Shown: piece after piece, positions 60,225-64,000 of the stretch
How positions within the stretch are numbered: position 1 is the stretch's first letter
How the letters are laid out: the number at the start of each line of letters is the position of its first letter
Assembly (NCBI GenBank): GCA_963704825.1
Contig: CAVPHV010000005.1
Location: forward strand, 1 to 64,000
DNA: 64,000 bases
From: CAVPHV01 sp963704825
GTDB taxonomy: Bacteria > Actinomycetota > Acidimicrobiia > Spongiisociales > UBA5794
Reading direction: 5' to 3'
Translations under genes and position numbers: made by a program
Notes under the pieces: generated by a model
The model's database searches: none
What the model was told of the DNA's origin: nothing
What the model saw: the letters and a program-made list of their open reading frames with translations, nothing else

Positions 60225-60713
60225 ATGAACCCCATCACCACATCGAGCATCTACACCATCGGACATGGCGCCCTGCCGTTCTCCGACCTCGAGCGGCGCC
60301 TTGCCATTCACCACGTTCAGAGCATTGTCGACGTGCGCTCGATCCCCTACTCGAAGCACGCTCCCGACTTTCGGAAGGAGCCGCTCACAGGTATCGCCGC
60401 GGCCTCCGGTCTCGGCTATCGGTGGCTCGGCGACCGACTTGGCGGCCGACCCGACGACCCAACCCTGATCTCGGCCGACGGCCATCCCGACTACGAACAG
60501 ATCGCGGCAAAGCCGGCGTTCGCCGCCGGCCTCGACGAGATCGAAGCGCTCACCCAAACCAGCCGAGTCGCCGTGCTCTGCTCGGAGCTCGAACCTGAAG
60601 GGTGCCATCGCATGACACTCCTGTCCCCCGCGCTCGAAGCGCGTGGCTTCCACGTCGTCCACATCCTCGGCGATGGCTCCGGTCGTGCGCACCAGCCGGA
60701 GCTTGGAATCTGA
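60225..60713 (+). CDS. DUF488 family protein
   Basis: 162 residues from ATG 60225. IYTIGHGALPFSDLERRL, VDVRSIPYSKHAPDFRK and LCSELEPEGCHRMTL are the DUF488 signatures (the conserved Cys-His-Arg). The function is unknown; nucleic-acid modification or repair has been suggested from gene neighbourhoods. It is 37 bp downstream of the nuclease gene. Confidence 0.88.
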   Translation: MNPITTSSIYTIGHGALPFSDLERRLAIHHVQSIVDVRSIPYSKHAPDFRKEPLTGIAAASGLGYRWLGDRLGGRPDDPTLISADGHPDYEQIAAKPAFAAGLDEIEALTQTSRVAVLCSELEPEGCHRMTLLSPALEARGFHVVHILGDGSGRAHQPELGI

Positions 60714-60764
60714 TCACGGCGCCATCTTTCGGCAGCGCAGATTCCGTCACTCCCGGGCGATAGC

Positions 60765-63700
60765 GTGAGCGCCATGGACACTTCGCCTGAGGCCGCCCCC
60801 ACCGCCGAGTGGAGAGTGAATCCTGCTGACTGGGAGGCGGCAGTCGGCGGCGCCGACGGCCCACAGATCGTGGTCGGCGGGCCGGGCACCGGAAAGACAG
60901 AATTCCTCGTCCGACGTGTCGTCTATCTCCTCGGCGAGACCGGGCTCCCCCCGGCTCAACTGTTGGTGCTGAGCTTTGGCCGCCGCGGCGTTGCCGACGT
61001 CCGCGACCGCATCCGCACAGCCCTCGACTCCTCAACAAGCACCATTGACGTCGCCACCTTCCACTCGTTCGCCGCCCGACTCCTCGAGACCTTCTCGGCA
61101 GTGCGCGGCTGGGCAGAAGCTCCCCAGGTACTCACGGGTCCGGAGCAGGTGGCCCTCATCCAGGAGCTGCTGGCCACGGAGAACCCCAAACGGTGGTCAC
61201 CTGCATTCCGCGACCTCCTCGGCAGCACAACGTTTGCCCGTGAGGTCACCGACTTCGTGCTGCGCACCCGGGAACTCCTTCTCGAGGGCGACGCACTGGC
61301 AGAACGGGCCGCGGGGCGAGCAGATTGGAAGGGCATCTCGTCGTTTGTCGCCCGCTACGACCTGGAGCTGAGACGGCGCGGTCGGGTTGACTACGGGACC
61401 CTGCTCGCCGAAGCGGTGTGGGCAATGGACAATCCCAGCGTTGCCGCCCACATCGCCGATCAGTTCCGCTACGTGTTGGTCGACGAGTACCAAGACACCA
61501 CCGTTGCCCAATCCTGCCTCCTGGCCCGCCTCACCCCGGTCGAGCGCAACCTGACCGTCGCCGCCGACCCCTACCAGTCGATCTACTCCTTCCGCGGAGC
61601 CACCCTCGACAACGTCGCCAATTTCCCCACCGACTTCCCAGGCGAGGATGGAACACCGGCGCAGCGGCTGATCCTGACCACGTCATTCCGTACGCCGGCA
61701 GCCGTACTCGAGGCCGCGGTTCGGGTCACGTCCCACGAGCTACCCGGGGCAGCGGGCCCCGTCATCCCCGCTTCAGGCGGCGGGCGAGTCGACGTCCACA
61801 GCTTCGATCAAGAAACCGAAGAGGCGGAGTGGATCGCCGCCGAAATCCTGCGACTCCACCTCGAGGAGGGCCTTCCCTACCGACGGATCGGGGTGTTCGT
61901 CCGCAGCAAGCGCCGTTTCCTCCCCGACCTGTCCCGGGCGCTGCATCGCAGACGCATCCCGCACGACACTCCTGACTCCCGATTGACCGACCATCCAGCC
62001 GTCCGCTTTGTGATGGATGCCGCCATCGCTGCCACCAGCGACGACGGCCGCGATGAGACAGCGCGTTCCGTCCGACGATTGCTGCTCGGCCCTCTCTTTG
62101 GCATCCCACTCGGGCTGTTGGCAGAGGTGGACCGGTATCGGGTCGCCAACACGACAACCTGGCCGGCGGCAATCCGCGCCCTGGTGCCCGATGGTGCTCC
62201 GCTCGCCGACCTGCTCGACGACCCGTCGTGGGCCACCGACCGCCCGGCCCGCGACGCCTTCTGGAATCTGTGGTCTCGTCTCCCCCAGATCGTGCCCGTC
62301 GTCTCAGATCCGGCCCGCCACGAGGAGCGTGTCGCATGGAGTTCATTCGCTCAGGTCCTCCATCGCTGGAACGAACGCAACCCGACCGCGACCCTCACCG
62401 ATTACCGCCGCCTCGCCGACGAGGAGGAGTTCGAAGCCAGACCGCTCCTGAGCTACGACGCTCCCGATGACGACCGCCTGGCCCTCACCACCCTCCACCA
62501 GTGCAAGGGCCTGGAGTTCGACACCGTGTTCATCGCCGACGCAGTCGAAGGAGTGTTCCCGGACCTACGGAGTCGCGATTCGCTCCTCGGTGTCCGTCAC
62601 CTTCTCACTCATCTCCCGGAAGGCAACGCCGAGTATCTGGCATTCCGCCTCCAGGAGGAACGCCGCCTGGCCTATACCGCAATGACCCGAGCGCAGCGCC
62701 GTGTCGTGTGGACGTCAACCGCCACCGGCTTCGAAGAAGGCCGCGGCATCCCGAGCCGCTTCCTGGCTTTGGTCGCCGGAACCGACACGGTTGCAGCCGC
62801 CACCACCAAACCCGCTCGTCGCACGATCCCGGTCACCCCCCAGGAGGCAGAAGCTGCGTTGCGTCGAGTGCTCGTCGACCCGGAAGAGGGAGCGCCTTTG
62901 CGTCTCGCCGCCCTGAAGATGCTCGCCACGGGAACCGAACACGGCCTGCGCTCGGCCACCACCCTCGCCGGGGTCAAGCGCCGCGGGCCGGACACTGGAC
63001 TCATCGGTGACACCATTCGGCTCTCGCCCAGCCAAGCAACGGCCTATGAAGACTGCCCACGGCGGTATGCGCTCGAACGTGGGCTCAAGGTCGGCAACGA
63101 AACGTCCATCCACGCCGAGTTCGGGTTGCTGATCCACAAGGTGCTCGAAGTCGCGGAACGAGCCGCCCGGAAACGCAACGAATCACACTCCGACGTGGCG
63201 GAAGCAATTGGGGTGTTGCGCGAGGTCTTTGAACCCGCCGTCTTCGGGGGCGGAGCATTCGCCGCCGCGTGGTACGAGCGGGCGGAGTCGACCCTCGGCC
63301 ACCTCTATGCACATTGGCCGACTCGCGGGAGCGTGATCGACCTCGAACGCCAACTCCTCCTGGACATCAACGGCGTGTCGTGGATCGGCTACGCCGACCG
63401 TATCGAGACCGACGGGCTCGGCCTGAAGATCGTCGACTACAAGACGACCCGCAACCCGCCACCAAAGGACGACGTCGCGGCCTCATTGCAGCTCGGCTTC
63501 TACGTGTTGGCGGCGGCCGCCGACCCCGAGTTGGCCGAGGTCGGAGCTCCAGAATCCGCCGAGATGTGGTTCCCGGCGAAGACGGCCAAATCGGTCATCA
63601 CGAGGACATTCAACATGGAGACGCTCGCAGATGTCGAAGCTCGCCTCGTCGCCGTCGCCGAGGCGATCCGATCCGAGGCGTGGCCGCCGCAACCGAGCGC

Positions 63701-63773
63701 TTCCTGCGAACGCTGCCGGGTTCGCTCCGTCTGCCCCGCATGGCCAGAAGGACGGGACGCATTCCAGTCATGA
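60765..63773 (+). CDS. UvrD/Rep-family helicase-nuclease, AdnAB-like subunit
   Basis: 1002 residues from GTG 60765 (ATG 60774 is the alternative). Motor motifs: VVGGPGTGKTEF (Walker A), ATFHSFAARLLE, YVLVDEYQDTTVAQ (Walker B), AADPYQSIYSFRG, LTTLHQCKGLEFDTVFIADA and RLAYTAMTRAQRRVVW. The C-terminal RecB nuclease has KIVDYKTT and an iron-sulfur Cys set (DCPRRY...CERCRVRSVC). AdnAB resects double-strand breaks in actinobacteria. The next gene overlaps by 4 bp. Confidence 0.9.
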   Translation: MSAMDTSPEAAPTAEWRVNPADWEAAVGGADGPQIVVGGPGTGKTEFLVRRVVYLLGETGLPPAQLLVLSFGRRGVADVRDRIRTALDSSTSTIDVATFHSFAARLLETFSAVRGWAEAPQVLTGPEQVALIQELLATENPKRWSPAFRDLLGSTTFAREVTDFVLRTRELLLEGDALAERAAGRADWKGISSFVARYDLELRRRGRVDYGTLLAEAVWAMDNPSVAAHIADQFRYVLVDEYQDTTVAQSCLLARLTPVERNLTVAADPYQSIYSFRGATLDNVANFPTDFPGEDGTPAQRLILTTSFRTPAAVLEAAVRVTSHELPGAAGPVIPASGGGRVDVHSFDQETEEAEWIAAEILRLHLEEGLPYRRIGVFVRSKRRFLPDLSRALHRRRIPHDTPDSRLTDHPAVRFVMDAAIAATSDDGRDETARSVRRLLLGPLFGIPLGLLAEVDRYRVANTTTWPAAIRALVPDGAPLADLLDDPSWATDRPARDAFWNLWSRLPQIVPVVSDPARHEERVAWSSFAQVLHRWNERNPTATLTDYRRLADEEEFEARPLLSYDAPDDDRLALTTLHQCKGLEFDTVFIADAVEGVFPDLRSRDSLLGVRHLLTHLPEGNAEYLAFRLQEERRLAYTAMTRAQRRVVWTSTATGFEEGRGIPSRFLALVAGTDTVAAATTKPARRTIPVTPQEAEAALRRVLVDPEEGAPLRLAALKMLATGTEHGLRSATTLAGVKRRGPDTGLIGDTIRLSPSQATAYEDCPRRYALERGLKVGNETSIHAEFGLLIHKVLEVAERAARKRNESHSDVAEAIGVLREVFEPAVFGGGAFAAAWYERAESTLGHLYAHWPTRGSVIDLERQLLLDINGVSWIGYADRIETDGLGLKIVDYKTTRNPPPKDDVAASLQLGFYVLAAAADPELAEVGAPESAEMWFPAKTAKSVITRTFNMETLADVEARLVAVAEAIRSEAWPPQPSASCERCRVRSVCPAWPEGRDAFQS

Positions 63774-64000
63774 GCGACTTCCCACTCACCTCTCAGCAGC
63801 AAGCCGTGGTCGACCACGACCTTCTCCCGCTGCGGGTCGCCGCCGGCGCCGGGACCGGCAAGACGTCAACGATCGCCCGACGCCTCCAAACCATCGTCGC
63901 CGCCGGCACGCCACCCGAAGCCACCCTCGGCATCACCTTCACCAACAAGGCGGCCGGAGAGTTGTCGGACCGGCTGCGCTCGCTGCTCCCCGAATTGGCT
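63770..64000 (+). CDS. UvrD/Rep-family helicase, probable second AdnAB-like subunit (partial)
   Basis: The ATG overlaps the stop of the preceding gene (ATGA). The first 77 residues read MSDFPLTSQQQAVVDHD, then VAAGAGTGKTSTIARRL (Walker A) and ITFTNKAAGELSDRLR (motif Ia). The window ends inside the gene. The tandem, overlapping arrangement fits a heterodimeric AdnA/AdnB pair, but whether this subunit has a nuclease domain cannot be seen. Confidence 0.85.
   Translation, partial: MSDFPLTSQQQAVVDHDLLPLRVAAGAGTGKTSTIARRLQTIVAAGTPPEATLGITFTNKAAGELSDRLRSLLPELA

Overview
The window comes from a high-GC bacterium, almost certainly an actinobacterium and plausibly of the Acidimicrobiia type. That placement is inferred from gene content: separate CofG and CofH halves of FO synthase (cofactor F420), an InhA-like enoyl reductase, a DUF2469 protein, AdnAB-like helicase-nucleases, and the order rplS / lepB / DUF2469 / yraN. 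No rRNA, tRNA, CRISPR array, prophage or transposase was found.

Layout. 0-4.4 kb: two secreted RTX-repeat proteins. 4.5-6.3 kb: a possibly frameshifted hypothetical, an enoyl-CoA hydratase and two tiny actinobacterial genes. 6.3-10.3 kb: minus-strand block yraN, DUF2469, two signal peptidases around a DNA glycosylase, rplS and trmD. 10.3-19.7 kb: an insert between trmD and rimM with a YbjQ-like protein, a lipoprotein, TetR, cofH-cofG, a haloalkane-dehalogenase-like hydrolase, a VOC protein and an acyl-CoA synthetase. 19.8-22.5 kb: rimM, khpA, rpsP, ffh. 22.6-25.4 kb: a GH13_18 phosphorylase plus HAD phosphatase, bracketed by two copies of a ~100-bp repeat. 25.5-30.7 kb: nucleoside salvage (upp, deoA, punA), an alkyltransferase-like gene and etfBA. 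30.8-33.5 kb: flotillin and NfeD-like membrane proteins. 33.6-46.8 kb: a long minus-strand housekeeping run (cdd, ftsY, smc, acyP, mutM, rnc, plsX, rpmF, DUF177, DivIVA-like, coaD, rsmD, recG). 47-57.8 kb: rpmB, small regulators, ddl, an orphan histidine kinase, InhA/FabI, an AI-2E-type transporter, YbaK, a second acyl-CoA synthetase, an RNA m5U methyltransferase and a PH/SHOCT protein. 59.4-64 kb: a RecB/Cas4-like nuclease, DUF488 and two overlapping AdnAB-like helicase(-nuclease) genes, the last cut by the window end.

The most unusual stretch is the 1.57 kb without an intact gene at 57.8-59.35 kb. It holds two tandem minus-strand units of the same design. Each has two CGCGAAA boxes 20 bp apart, then 18 bp, then a TTGACG-N18-TACMTT promoter, then a chain of tetraloop hairpins, and finally a CCCCGAG/CTCGGGG terminator with a U run. 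The larger unit carries six hairpins of one plan: outer stem, 2x2 internal loop usually of G/A, inner stem, UUCG loop. I read these as two paralogous structured non-coding RNAs that I cannot match to a known family, with a decayed gene between them. A second notable item is a dispersed ~100-bp repeat with terminal inverted repeats, present four times between genes.

How the genes work together: most of the window is core translation, secretion, chromosome and cofactor machinery in overlapping, translationally coupled gene strings. ffh and ftsY supply SRP targeting, the LepB proteins cleave exported proteins such as the RTX and lipoprotein products, and cofGH feeds F420 biosynthesis. The accessory parts are the RTX pair, the 10.3-19.7 kb insert, the sugar-phosphorylase cassette and the RNA locus.
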